Under the pieces are notes generated by a model, which worked only from the letters and a program-made list of their open reading frames with translations, ran no database searches and was not told where the DNA came from. Positions 47,086 through 58,392 of a DNA stretch of 64,000 bases are shown here, one piece after another (positions within the stretch are counted from its first letter, which is position 1; every line of letters begins with the position of its first letter). The position numbers and the translations under genes are program-made. Where the stretch lies: the NCBI GenBank assembly GCA_036971715.1, contig JAVHJL010000005.1:2356001-2420000 (forward strand), given 5' to 3'. This DNA is from Arthrobotrys musiformis (Eukaryota > Ascomycota > Orbiliomycetes > Orbiliales > Orbiliaceae).

Positions 47086-48165
47086 CTATCCTAACAAATC
47101 ACCCAAGCAATCCAAGTAGACATCCGGGCCTTCGCCGATTTCGCCAGCCTTCAGAATATCCTCCTCCTTACTCACACCCGTCAACACGGCCAGAGTCCCC
47201 TTCAACCCGGCTTTCAGCCCGAATTGAATATCCGTGTTCAATCTATCCCCGACCATGCACGCCTTACTCTTATCCAACGAGTACTTCTGCTCAATACTGT
47301 CCATCATAGCCTGACTCGGCTTCCCGAAAGCAATGGGCGTACGACCGGTCATAAGGCTCAACGGCGCAGCACAAGTTCCAGCACCAGGTAACAGTTTCCC
47401 ATGCGTGGGGAACGTAGAATCCGTATTCGTGGCGAAGAAGTGGACGTTAGGGTCTTGGAGGTACCCCCCCGCCATTGCGATTTTTGCATAACTGATCTTA
47501 CGGTCCAAACCGGTGACGACAGCCCAAACCGAGGGATCGGGACCGGCGTGCTCTGCTACATCTTCCTCGGGGAAAGGGAACGGCGACGATCCGCCGAAAT
47601 ACGGGATCCCCTCTGCCGCGAGTTCGTGTTCGATACCTTCCTCGCCGATGACGAAGACCCTTTTCCCCGGCGGTATTTGGTAGACCCGGGAGATCGCGAT
47701 CGCGGTTGAGTATGAGGATCCGAAGACCTCGTCCACCTCGACCGGAATGCCGAATTGTGCAAATTTCTTGCTGTAGGCTTCTCTGGATTTTGAAGAGTTG
47801 TTGGTTACGAAGACAAGTTTCTTGCCTGCGGTTTTTGTTGAAAGGCATGAGTTCTCTATTAAAGTACTTGGCTAGTGGTATATGGTTTATTGGAACCTAC
47901 CCTTGTTCCGGAGCATTTCCAGGGTCTCGACGACTTTCGGAAGAAGAACGTTTCCTTGCCACAAGACACCATCGCAGTCGAACAGGAAGTACTATCATTG
48001 CCGTGTTAACGACTGTGTCGTTTTCGAGGGCACCCCGCCGATTGGGCGCCTATAATTGTGGTGGGGGGGGCTTACTTCGAACTGATCGATGAATGCATCG
48101 ATTTCCTGCTTCTTCCCGGTAAGCTTGCGCGGGGCAGCGCGGGTGGTATTAACTTCGGACCCCAT
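47086..48165 (-). CDS. pho13: HAD-family phosphatase of the Pho13 (4-nitrophenylphosphatase / phosphoglycolate phosphatase) type
   Basis: Exons 48076-48165, 47901-47991 and 47086-47825 (introns of 84 and 75 bp) encode 306 residues, the normal family length. HAD motif I is FLFDCDGVLW with nucleophile D35 and acid/base D37; motif II is VFVTNNSS (about 65-72); the motif III Lys is in AFGKPSQ (about K229); motif IV is VGDRLNTDI (D254 and D259). The C2-type cap lies between, with ISYAKIAMAGGYLQDPNVHFFATNTDSTFP. Pho13/PGP enzymes remove toxic side products such as 2-phosphoglycolate and 2-phospholactate, a metabolite-repair role in the cytosol. Start chosen at MGSEVNTTRAAPRKL, the first in-frame ATG of exon 1. 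Confidence 0.94.
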
Positions 48166-48617
48166 GGCTCAAATATGATCAATCAAGCGAATGCTAAGAC
48201 GGCGGCGACAGAAATTATCGTTCGCCCTGTAATTCCGAGGTTCGAGGCCTGTTTTATATACTAGGAATGCTCGAGCGGGTCAATTGTTAATTGGGGGAAT
48301 ATTTGGTGTTGAAGGTGTTGGGGAATCTGCAGCGTTGTCGGAGCATCAGGGACTGTAGCTCTTATATAAGCAGCTCAACGTCGGAGTCATAAAGTCTCCA
48401 TAGCGACATTCCGCCAATGCTTGGGGGTTACACAGTCTCAGGAACCTTTTAATACCCCCACCTGGAAAACCCTTCAAAGCTCTAAATTCCAGGAAATTAA
48501 CACCATCAACATCGACATCGATATTGTTCACTTGTTGAGAGTATATGAATCCTACACTTGGCGTCGAGTTCAAGAAAGGCCTTATAGAATACATTCCGAC
48601 CGGACCTAGGCAAGATT
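48166..48617. other. Short intergenic region between the phosphatase and tRNA genes
   Basis: This holds the phosphatase promoter and the 5' flank of the tRNA gene. Nothing else is seen. Confidence 0.6.
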
Positions 48618-48735
48618 GGGATTGTAGTTCAGGGGTAGAACGTTTCTTTCGCACTCCCAAAACTCCCTTCTGGGGAATTTGAGTCGAAACTTCTGGGTCT
48701 AGAAAAGGTCCCCGGTTCAAATCCGGGCAATTCCA
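48618..48735 (+). tRNA. tRNA-Ala(CGC) with a 46-nt intron
   Basis: The cloverleaf folds completely. The acceptor is GGGATTG with CAATTCC (seven pairs including the G3:U70 wobble, the alanine identity element) and discriminator A. The D-stem is GTTC/GAAC, the anticodon stem TTTCT/AGAAA, the anticodon CGC at 48650-48652 after U33, the variable loop AGGTC, and the T-arm CCCGG-TTCAAAT-CCGGG. The intron occupies 48654-48699, at the canonical position one base 3' of the anticodon. A T-run (CATTTTTTTT) follows 10 nt downstream as an RNA polymerase III terminator. The tRNA decodes GCG alanine codons. Confidence 0.93.
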
Positions 48736-48743
48736 CTTCTTCA

Positions 48744-48752
48744 TTTTTTTTT
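48744..48752 (+). terminator. RNA polymerase III terminator of tRNA-Ala
   Basis: A run of T residues directly downstream of the tRNA 3' end is the usual Pol III stop signal. Confidence 0.75.
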
Positions 48753-49184
48753 GGTTCGGATTGGATCTATTTTGAGCATGAGGTTGTTTTACATGATCCT
48801 GTTTTTGACCCTCGTCGGTGAGGACGAACAGGTCGAACGTGAGCTATTCTTCCGTGTTGACTGTGTTGGATATTGGTGCGGCGAGGCTTGAGGTTTTGAT
48901 ATAAGAATTTATATTGGATCCGCTGTGGGACAAAAACCATAAATTTGGATTTATATATATCTGGAACAGGTTTATCGATAGACGATATCCTATAAAGATA
49001 TACAAGCCGGCGGGATGGCATTGACGTCCAGGTTAGAATCTATCCCTCGCATAAGAATCGTACCTTTCAATACTCCGTATTAGTTTTATATTCAACGAAA
49101 CTATGCTCCATATAAAATACAGATTCCAATAACGACTTATTACAAGGTTATAATCGTATACATACAGATGCCGAAGTGCTGGTG
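48753..49184. other. Short intergenic region 3' of the F-box gene
   Basis: AT-rich sequence with no coding support; probably the 3' flank of the minus-strand F-box gene. Confidence 0.5.
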
Positions 49185-50645
49185 TTAACCACCCCTCCTC
49201 AACCAATACTCATCCCCGCCCCTGGTATAAAACCTCCACCCAGCAGCCTCCATCTTCTCCCCATTCACATCCCCCCTCACCACCTCCAACCCCCCATTAG
49301 CTCCAACCAACCCATCAACCCACCCTTCCGGTCCATCGTAGCCCTTAAACCTAAACCTCTTCAACCCCCCCACCTTGACTTCTCCCAAATCCAACCCAGA
49401 CCCACCGGTAGTCTCCCAACTCTTGCAGTCTTTATCAAAGTACTCAACCGTAAGATCCTCCACCCCCACCAACGGGTTCTTCGCGAATTTCCTATACCAT
49501 TTCTCAGAGAAGGGACCAGTGTAGCTCAGCACCTTCACATTCACCGGCGGTACCACGAACCACGAGTGGTGGAAGATAACACCGAAGAGAGATAAACTCT
49601 CCAACCTCTCCAGCGTCAAAAGAACCCCCTGAAGCCGTCTTAACTCCGTCTTGATCAAAGCCTTTTGGAAGAATTTGTATTGCGGGAGGTTATCGTTCCT
49701 CATCCGTACGTGTTCCAGCCGCGGCGGGGTGAATTCGAAAATATCGCCGCTGGTCGGGTTCTTCAGCTGGCTTTCGAGTCTGAGGAAGCGGAGACGGGTG
49801 GTTTGAGAGAGGGTTTTTGTTAGATGCTCGATTTCGGGGGGACAGTTGCCTGTTTGTGTTAGGATTCCTATCTTTGATGCTTCGCGGTGTAGTCCGTCGG
49901 TCCATGTGTTTCTTAGACTGAATTGGAGATCGAGGTGGGTGAGGATGGAGAGGTTCATGATGCGAAGGAGGGAGTACTCCGGGCGCAGTTCGCGGTTTAG
50001 AGAACTGGCGCGGAGACGCATGCCCAGGGAGATGGGACAGTCCGGATCGGATTCTATGCGTTTCTCCAGTGGTTCTCTGAGCTTTTCCAGGCTTTGCGAG
50101 ACTATATATACCGTACTCTGTCAGTAACTTCGATAATTCATGTTATGATGAAAGAATATAGAAAACATACCAACGTCCTGAAAATCCAAAAACACCTCCC
50201 TCAACATCGGCATCCTCCCATTCCTCACCAACCCCCCAAGCGCAGCACATACATCCTCAATCCTAGCTCGATTCCTCCTATCGAGTCCCAACCCGAACAA
50301 ATGCTCATGAATAACCAACACCCTCGTCGTCCACCCGGCACCATTGGCAAACGGCACCCGGGTTTTCCCATTGATAGCCCTTAACAGATGATTGAACTTC
50401 TCAGACGTAATCCTGATATGGAAATCATCGCCGTCGTCTACGGCGCCGGGACGGTGGATGCGGAAGCCCTTGCGCTCGAAGGTGTCGCGGTTCACGCCGA
50501 AGTGGAGTTTGGAGTATAATTGCCGGTGGGCTATCGGGGAGAGGGCTTTGCAGGTGAGGAGGAGGGAGAAGAGGTCGGTGAGGGGGAGGTGGGAGGCTAC
50601 GAGGAAGGCGAGTTCGGTGGGGAGGTCTGTTATCTTCGCGCACAT
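49185..50645 (-). CDS. F-box protein
   Basis: Exons 50171-50645 and 49185-50101 (69-bp phase-1 intron with GTATGT donor) give 463 residues. An N-terminal F-box (ITDLPTELAFLVASHLPLTD and LFSLLLTCKALSPIAHRQLY, about 5-45) is followed by a leucine-rich, repeat-like region with recurring LRFLRLESQ- and LESLSLFGV-type strands, but no recognised repeat family. F-box proteins recruit targets to SCF ubiquitin ligases through Skp1; the target is unknown. The ending (WRFYTRGGDEYWLRRGG) is family-typical for fungal F-box/LRR-like proteins. It shares a 402-bp divergent promoter with the sirtuin gene. Confidence 0.82.
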
Positions 50646-51047
50646 TGTGCTGTATATCTTTACCTTTGGATATGTAATATATATATATTACAGTGGCTGC
50701 TGTGATTTTGGCAATTGGTGCATGAAAGCGGTTTCTGGTTATATAGTGTAGTATCGAAATAGAACCAGCCTCGACTCCGCGAGTTCTGGAGCAATAGGTA
50801 CCCCCCACGAAGAGCGCAGGAGACTCGGCCTCGGCACCCTCGAGACCCGCGATACCCCCTTGCATGCCTCGGCCGTGTTCAAATCCCCGACACCAAATCA
50901 AACGAACCAACCACACAAACCGCAATTCCGAACCCCAACAACACCAATTCCTCCCATATTCCAACACCCCCCATACCCCCCCCTCCCTTCCCCAATATCA
51001 ACCAATACACAACCAAAGAACCTCAATATAAAAAAGATGAAAATAAA
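50646..51047. other. Divergent promoter between the F-box and sirtuin genes
   Basis: A C-rich coding-strand leader (50900-51000, with CCCCCCCTCC-type runs) precedes the sirtuin ATG, and TATATATATATTAC at 50678-50691 may be a TATA-like element for the F-box gene. No gene is seen. Confidence 0.5.
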
Positions 51048-52282
51048 ATGAAATGCTCCTCCGCATCCCCTACACCACCCCCCCTCCCCTCCCCTCCCCC
51101 TCTCCCATCAACCGCAAAAACCCTGCAAACCGCTATAACCGCCGTCTCAAACTTCCTCCTGAACGCCCGATCAACCCTCATCCTCTCCGGCGCCGGAATC
51201 TCAGTCGCATCCGGATTACCCGACTACAGAGGGCCGAGGGGTACCTACACCCTCAACAAAGACTACAAACCCATCTTTTACGGCGATTTCGTGCATAAAG
51301 ATGGCATGCGGCGGCGGTACTGGGCTCGTAGCTTTTTGGGATGGAGGGGCGTGGAGAAGGTGGTGCCTAATAAGACCCATGCGGCCGTGGGGAGGTTATG
51401 GGAGGGCGGATGGGTCGGCGGGGTTATCACTCAAAGTACGTCCTCCCCCCCCATGAATATGGAAGTCATATATTTATATAAAGAATTACAGACGTAGACT
51501 CCCTCCACACAACCTCCCACCCAACAATGCCAATCACAAATCTCCACGGCCTCCTCTCCACAACCACCTGCCTAACCTGCCGCACCCCCCTCCCGCGACC
51601 CCTCTTCCAGCAACATCTCCACAGCTTAAACCCAACCTGGTCAACCTTCCTCTCTCAAATCCGTTCATCGCCAGATATCCCCATAAAACGCCGTCCGGAC
51701 GGGGATATCGACGTCCCCGACGTTCAATACGAAACCTTTAGATACCCACCCTGTCAAATCTGCCTCACGAACCCCACTTTCAACGGAATGATAAAAGTCG
51801 ACTCTGACGGCGCGATCCGGCCGATAGAAGGTGATGCTAACGTGCCGGGGATAATTAAGCCCACTCTGGTCTTCTTCGGCGAGAATCTACAGGATGAAGT
51901 AAAACGTGAGGCGGAGGATAAAGTCGACGCCGCGGATTCAGTGCTAGTCATCGGCAGCAGTTTGGCGACCTACTCGGCCTGGAGATTAGTCAAAAGGGCG
52001 AAGGACCAGAGGAAAAAAGTTGGGATCGTAAATTTGGGCGGTGTGAGAGGCGAGGATGCATTCTGGGATGACGGGGAAGGGAAGGCCGCGGCGAGGTATA
52101 GACTTGGGGACGGCACGGACGGTGTGAGAGTTGAGTTCGATGCTGGTGATGTTTTAGAAGGAGCATTGGAGATCCTCGAGCGAATCGATGGCAACAGAGC
52201 CAATCGGAAAGCCACCCTTGAAGGTGAAGGGGCTACCCGTCAAGAAATTGAGCTCAGAGAAGTCGAAATGTACGCCCCTTGA
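51048..52282 (+). CDS. Sirtuin (NAD-dependent protein deacylase), class II/SIRT4-like
   Basis: Exons 51048-51435 and 51492-52282 (56-bp phase-1 intron cutting the Asn codon of the TQNVDSLH motif) give 392 residues. Sirtuin motifs are GAGIS (48-52), DYRG (59-62), TQNVDSLH (128-135) and NLHG with catalytic His148; the zinc site is C156-x2-C159 and C217-x2-C220. FFGENLQ and VIGSSLATYSAW complete the Rossmann half. GIIKPTLVFFGE and the spacing fit class II (SIRT4-like) sirtuins, usually mitochondrial with ADP-ribosyl or lipoamidase activity. Here the N-terminus (MKCSSASPTPPPLPSP) is Pro-rich rather than a clear targeting peptide, so location is uncertain. An earlier ATG at 51039 stops after four codons, which fixes the start at 51048. 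Confidence 0.92.
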
Positions 52283-52911
52283 CCCACAGCTAGTATTTGT
52301 GCCATAATAACCCACTAACACCGCCTACATAGTGCAACTGCAAGATAAAGAACTTGCAGCATAGTAGAGTATCTGTACATAAAGTAGCACTTTGGTGTAA
52401 TATAGTGATAGAATATATTATTGCTAGAGCCCCGATATTGACATGGCTAGGCAGTTCGAAAGATAGAAACTCATGCTCAAACTACAGGTCGCGCTAAGAA
52501 GAATTGGGGTACTGGTCTGGTAGTCAACAAACAAGGGACTTGCAATTGGGTTTGGTGGAGCCAGCTCGCGCAGAAGATCAAAGGAGATTTCAACAGGGAA
52601 GCATTCATTCATTTGGTGACAAGGGCAGTTGGTCAATTTGCTGGAGGGGCTAGATATAGAGAAGAAGGGATAACAACAGGCTGTGGTCCGAGGTGGAAAA
52701 AAAAAAAAATAGACAAGAAAATCAATAGTACGCCCGGGGTCCCTCCTCTTCCACGCTCCTCGAACGCCAAAAAGCTAGGCAAGGAAATTAAACATAAGTC
52801 ATAGCAAATTGTAGCTTGATCCAAGCTCTATCCAAAAATAGAAAGGGTGCAAAATCATGGCTGGATGTCAATGCTGAAGTCGAAGGTAAAGAGTTGGTCG
52901 AGAGTGTGCGT
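52283..52911. other. Convergent intergenic region
   Basis: Facing 3' ends of the sirtuin gene and the 506-aa gene; a run of twelve A lies at 52699-52710. No gene is seen. Confidence 0.6.
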
Positions 52912-54432
52912 TTAGAAGACCTCCTTCGCCATACCTCCTCGCTCTACGGCCATCCAGTTCTCATCATCCGGACGGTCGTGTTCACTGAGTTCAGACCAGC
53001 GATCGCTTTCTTCAGCCTCAGTCTCAGAGGGGGCGCTTATCGTTCCAAAATCCTCCGCCATACTCTCTCCCATTCCCGTAGAGATGTAAGACTGAGAGAT
53101 ATCCGATTGACTGATGCTGAGTCCGCCGCCGGTAGACATCTTCTCCTGACGCGGGTGAATTCCCGATGATTGAAGAGCATACGATGGTAGGTTGATTGCA
53201 GACCCTTTCTTTGGCGTCGCTGGCTCCAAGACGGGCGAGGATGGAATAGAAGCTGAGTCCAAATCATCATTAACGAGGACTGTATCGTCTGGACCATCCA
53301 TTTGCAAGACTTTTGAGAGCTTAACCTTCTCGGTCTTCTCGCTGCGGGTTCCTCGGATCGTCTTCCTCCCATCAGCAACGTAAGTCTCAACGTTGTCGAG
53401 TTTCATCGATCCTGTAGTGTTCGAAAGGGTGTCGATATCCTTACTGGTATCGTCCTTTGGCTCTTGTGGCGCTGTGGTAGGCACAGGAAGAAGCGTAACA
53501 GGAGGTCCGTAGAGCGGGTTCTCCCTCCCATTCTCAATGAACTCCAATGTGACAACACCCCAATCAACTCCCAAGGAATTCTTCCAAGCACCCTCCGAGC
53601 GTGGTGCAGTCTTGTCCAATTTTTGAAGGAGTGTGTCGCTCATAGCGGGCTTAGCGGGACCGTTCTGCTTCTTATCTTCAGAATCATCCGGATCGTCCTT
53701 AAAAAACCGATTTTCAACGACAATTTCCTCCCCATTTGCACCAACCTCAACCGTCTTGGTAATGGTAGTCGCAGTCGCAGTCTCCTTTTCCTTCTCCCTC
53801 TTCGACTTCTCCCTCTCCCTCATTTCAAACCCACTGCGACGTGGCGTATCGCTCCTCCACTTTTCCGTCAACATCTCGATCAACCCATTCGACCCCTTTT
53901 CCAACCTTTCCACTTTCTGGATTTTAACCCATGATTTAAACTTGAACAATTTCGACCGGTACTGGTGCTCCTCCTCGAACAATGGGATCTCCAACGTCTC
54001 GAGGAGAGGATTGATTTCGTTCCCTTGCAATGGATTCTGGAAGATCAATTCCAAATTCGACTTGACGAAGATCTTAGGCGGGTACTGGGGGTGTTGGTTC
54101 CTGAAAATGAGGATATAAGCGAGCTCCTTATGGTTGTTGATGGAAGGGTTGATGGTTCCGCCGTGGACAACGCCGAAATGCTTGTAGATTTCAGAAGCGG
54201 TGAAGGTTTTCCTCTGGAACGGTTTCTTTTCCGGAGGGAAGTCGGGGGTCGCCATTTTGGTGGAAACCGCGGGGGCGGATGCAGACAGGTCTGGGAGCTT
54301 GTGTCTCAGATGTGGTGGGATGTAGGATGATGGTTTGGATTCAGAGAGATTGGATGACTCTGGGGTGGAAGTTGGAGCATCGGTGGATCCTGCTGTCGGA
54401 GCAACAGTTGGGAGTGTGGAATCAGAAGACAT
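52912..54432 (-). CDS. Conserved-looking hypothetical protein with YIPPHLR motif
   Basis: A single exon of 506 residues. The N-terminus is Ser/Thr/Pro-rich and carries YIPPHLR (37-43), close to the YxPPHLR motif found near the N-terminus of Ded1/DDX3-type RNA helicases and linked to eIF4E binding. A folded-looking segment (about 75-190) reads FTASEIYKHFGVVHGGTINP and continues to LFKFKSWVKIQKVERLEKG. After that it is charged and low-complexity: a basic EREKSKREKEKE stretch, then a SLGVDWGVVTLEFIENGRENPLYGPP island, and an acidic tail ending in ENWMAVERGGMAKEVF. No helicase domain is present. A role in translation or mRNA metabolism is only inferred from the short motif. The family is unknown to me. 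Confidence 0.72.
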   Translation of the reverse strand: MSSDSTLPTVAPTAGSTDAPTSTPESSNLSESKPSSYIPPHLRHKLPDLSASAPAVSTKMATPDFPPEKKPFQRKTFTASEIYKHFGVVHGGTINPSINNHKELAYILIFRNQHPQYPPKIFVKSNLELIFQNPLQGNEINPLLETLEIPLFEEEHQYRSKLFKFKSWVKIQKVERLEKGSNGLIEMLTEKWRSDTPRRSGFEMREREKSKREKEKETATATTITKTVEVGANGEEIVVENRFFKDDPDDSEDKKQNGPAKPAMSDTLLQKLDKTAPRSEGAWKNSLGVDWGVVTLEFIENGRENPLYGPPVTLLPVPTTAPQEPKDDTSKDIDTLSNTTGSMKLDNVETYVADGRKTIRGTRSEKTEKVKLSKVLQMDGPDDTVLVNDDLDSASIPSSPVLEPATPKKGSAINLPSYALQSSGIHPRQEKMSTGGGLSISQSDISQSYISTGMGESMAEDFGTISAPSETEAEESDRWSELSEHDRPDDENWMAVERGGMAKEVF

Positions 54433-55716
54433 TATTAAGGAAGGTAGCGTTATCTAGGGAAATAGACCCCCTCCTCCGTCGTTCGATTATCTTGGGGTTG
54501 ATGGCTGAAACTGCGAGAAAAGGGTTTCACAGTAAATTAGCGTGCTTGCAGACGAAGAAGAGTAGGAAGATGCAGGAATGATGAGATCCCGAAGGGTTGG
54601 GCTGCAAGGAGCGATGAGCAAGCAGGCCACCCCGAGCTAGACATGCCCAGGTTGCTTCGTATCAATGGTTGAATCAACGATGGTGTGGTTTCGCTTGTCA
54701 AACGCTGCATGCAGATAGCGATTACAACATCGCAGGGAATGTTACCACACACCTTGGGAGAATTGAATTGGTCGATACGGTAAGATCAAGCTCTGGAATC
54801 GGTCGTAGAGTGTATTTCGGGGTTGAAGATGATGATGAAGCAGGGGGGTAAGTGACGATGGTGATGAGTGCAATGAACGGGGGATGTAGATGCTCAAGGT
54901 GGAGGTTAGGTAAGTACTTAAGCTAGTAGGTAGGTACGTGGAGTCAAGAGGCAGACATGGCGTGTTGGCGCTGTTGGGAAGCACTAAGCTGCACAGCTCC
55001 GGGCTGCGGTGCAGGAAAACCCCTGCGACTTTATGCGGGCAGATATCGATAACGACAGAACCCTTGGCGTGGCCCAACAGCTTCCATGCAACCATTCTAT
55101 TCTCAGCTAGTACTAGTTACTAGGTCGTATAACCAGGGATGTTGCAATCAATGTTGCTAGTTAAGTTGAAATTGGTTGAGTTCTGTTCTATCTGATAGAG
55201 GAGATTAGGATACAGTACAGGACGGGGAGAAGAGAAGGGAAGAAAAGAAACACCGATCCCATGATTGGACAGCTAAGCTAAGCAGGCACTTAAGTAACAA
55301 CAGGCTTCCGGGGGAATACAAGCAAGGCAGGGTAACATTAAACAAGAACGACAGCATATCATAGATCAATCAGTTAGTCAATCAACTCCGGCACCTCTTG
55401 CAATGAAACATCCTCAGGTATATGCATCGTGATACAAGGACAAAATAAGAAAAGAACAAATTGCGGAGGCGAAGTAGTAAATCGAAGGGACAAAGTTAGC
55501 GTCACATCATTGAATTACAAGGGAAACCTGGAACAAGTGAGAGAAAAGATAATCGATTGAAGAGCGAACGTAGGGAAGGGGGCAAAGCTTCGCAAGCCGG
55601 TCAGATAGCTAGGTAGTTCAAGCCGTAAATGAGTGTCAACTACCCAATGGTCAGCGGTTTTCACCCAAACCAAGCCGTCCGTGGCCACCGCTTCAGCTCT
55701 GAGGCATTATCGATAT
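54433..55716. other. Intergenic: promoter of the 506-aa gene and 3' flank of the septin-like gene
   Basis: No gene is supported. Repeated GGTAGGTA/TAAGTACTTAAGC-type microsequences occur at 54905-54940, similar in style to the CCTAGG-centred palindromes elsewhere in the window. Confidence 0.5.
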
Positions 55717-58148
55717 TTAAACCCCGAGCTTCTGCATCCAAGCCGGCGTGGCTCCAAAGACGTACTTTACCACGAAAACCGCAACTACGCCCATCACCCC
55801 AGCAGTTCCCGTGATCTGTACGAGTAGGTAAGCCCCTCTCCTGGCCTGCTGATTAAGCCGAAGCCAGCCAATGGGGTCTCTCCTATCCAAGCCGCCAATG
55901 ACCATCCCGCCCTTTCCAAACCGTATGATCGGCTCTACCGACATCGTCTCTCCGTTGTTTGTTTTCACGAGCATCTTGCCAGTCCGATCAACCGGCACTA
56001 GGCTTCCGTCATTCACACATTCCCCAAGCCTTTCGGTCAACCAGATGGCCCGGTCCCCCTTCGCCAATCGTTCGAACCGCTCTTTCTCTGATCTAATCGA
56101 TTTCTGGAGGTCAGAGGCCCATTTTGCGAGGTGAAGTTGAGCCATGTGCTCTTCCCGTCTCGTATGGTCGGCAACCCTAGATAAAACAAACGAGCTAGCT
56201 GTTCCGCTGCTGGCCGATCCAACACCCGTGCCCGACACGGGAACTAGACTGCTGTGAGGGGACCTAGATCGAACCAGTTGAGTCGAGGCCGATTGGTTAG
56301 GGTTAGGGATGATGGTGGGGTTGATGGCTGGGTGCTTCGACTTCCAAGCCAAAAACTTCTTCGTGCTGCTGTGGCGTAACCAGGCTGTGTGGTCGGGGTC
56401 GAACAAGTGGTTGACAAGCTCATCGAGCTCGCTAGCGGCCAACGGGGGAACGTATTCCGGACTCATCAATACACTCGCGTCCATACTTTCGTCTACCGTT
56501 TGAGCCGAGGAGGTCGTAAATGGTGGGCAGGACGGCAGCCCTCGAGCGACATCATCAGCTGATTTCCCAAACAAAAAGCCACGGATCCCTGCGTTTCGAA
56601 GATCATTTAGAATCGAGAGTTTGAGCTCTGTGGCTTGGGATGCGGTCAATGTGTCCGATTTTGCAATAACAGGGTGTACATTTGTCAATGTCGATAATTT
56701 ACGGATAAAGTCAATGTCCACGGGTTTAAGGCCTGGATGTCACATATGTTAGCATCTTATCTTGTATTAGACTGATCAATATATGCGCTCTTACGATGTA
56801 ATATAACGTAGAGAACAACATCAACTTGAGGCGAGCCATTCCCTGTAAGGAAGGAGAGGAGGTCGCCTTCGCTCCCACTCATAATTGATGTCGTCCGCTC
56901 CAGCTGCTTTTCAACATATTTCACCACAGGCTCAATGCATTCAGAGTACTAGATAAATTATCAGCTCAACATCCTCTTCGGTGAGATTGGTGAAGGAGAA
57001 ACACATACCGAAGTCCCAGACCCGTACCCAGGTGTATCAACAAAGCACACGTTTCTTTCCAGTACGGTCTCCCCGGTGCTTTTCCGTCTCCTCAACACCC
57101 TGCTATCCTCAAAGTCGCTCCACCAGGTGGGGTAGGGTTTTGTGCTGGCGTATATCTCAGTCAAGCTATTGGTGCTTCCTGTGGCGTCCTTGCCCCCATG
57201 AAATGAGGATGTAACGGAGCTGCTCGGTGTGGTATATACCCAAGGGTCGACGTGAACGATATCCTCGTTCGCTTGAATAATCGATTTGATCAACGATGTC
57301 TTCCCGATTCCCGAATCACCGGCAACCAGGATCTTTAACCGACCGATCTCCCTCCCGCGGGGAGTAAACGGCCGCCGACTGGGCATCTTTATAGTAGGCA
57401 TGATGAACTGTGTCGACAGAGAAGAAGACTCGAGGCTTTCGACAACGGTGGGGTCTTGGGGATCCACGGTCTTCCCCTTCCCCAGCTTCTGTTCTAATAG
57501 AAGATGTTCACCGTCGTTTAAGAAATCGGATAAGCTTTTCGAGCTAGCATTTCGAGTACTGGCGAGAGAGTGGGAAGGAAGCGGCGGGCCAGGAGAGTAG
57601 TTTCGCCGCAGTGGCTTGTAGGGGGATCCTGGGGGTAGGGTATCCGTAATAGACAGTGGAAACGAAGCATTCGACGATCTCTCTACGTCCTCATCATCGG
57701 ATACGGGCTCGGATTCTAGCCCCAGAGGCCTCTCAGAATCACTCTCCAGCTCTTCTTCTCGCAACGGCTCCGGGCCCGGAGACATGGGAAACGGTGGGGC
57801 CAGTATAGGTATTGGTTTGGGAGTATCAGGTGTGAGGGTGTCCTCCCGGTCTTTGGCAGATAATCTCCGTCGGCGGGAGTGCATGATTTCGGGGTCATTG
57901 CCCGTAAAGGAGGTTCGCCTGGGATGGGATGTAGGGGGTGCCTGAGAGCTAGAGGCAGAAGCAGAGGCAGAGGATGAGACATTCGACATGGTGGCTTCGT
58001 TGGCGAGGAAATACGTCATCATGGAAGGGGAAGCAGCAGCAGTGTTTAAACTTCCGCTGCTGAGGCTGTCGCCGGAGCCGGGGGAGAGGTCGGCACCAGA
58101 CGATTTCCTGGACCTGCCAGTCAAAACATCGCCAGATGCCGGTCGCAT
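55717..58148 (-). CDS. Septin-type GTPase with C-terminal membrane anchor
   Basis: Exons 57009-58148, 56795-56948 and 55717-56732 (introns of 60 and 62 bp) join in phase and give 769 residues. A 270-residue Ser/Pro-rich N-terminus precedes a septin/TRAFAC G domain: G1 GDSGIGKT (277-284), G3 DTPG (371-374) and the septin-type G4 AKSD (455-458), with the septin-typical ILHRLKPVDIDFIRKL just before G4. The intron structure splits HR in that segment. A Ser/Pro insert (about 560-600) is followed by a helical charged region. One hydrophobic segment lies about twelve residues from the C-terminus (about 733-757), unlike the coiled-coil tails of core septins. It is therefore probably a septin-like, tail-anchored GTPase of filamentous ascomycetes; its filament-forming ability and membrane are unknown. 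Confidence 0.83.
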
Positions 58149-58363
58149 CGTTTCGACCTCAACAAAGGAACCCGCTTATGCAGCTTTATCGGTGTCGAGA
58201 TCCCCTGGTTTTTTATCAAGGTGTCGTGTGGACCGGAGAGATATCCAAGCTAAGAAAAAAGGGCAGAATGGAACAAACAAAAAACGATGGAACAGCAAGC
58301 CTTATCGAAGCTGACGTCTGACGGAACGGACCCAATCAACGGCGGACCCACGATAGCCCATAG

Positions 58364-58392
58364 GATGGATAGATGGATAGATGGATAGATAG
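58364..58392. repeat. GATGGATA microsatellite
   Basis: Three and a half copies of the 8-bp unit GATGGATA run in tandem, ending in GATAG. Confidence 0.9.
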
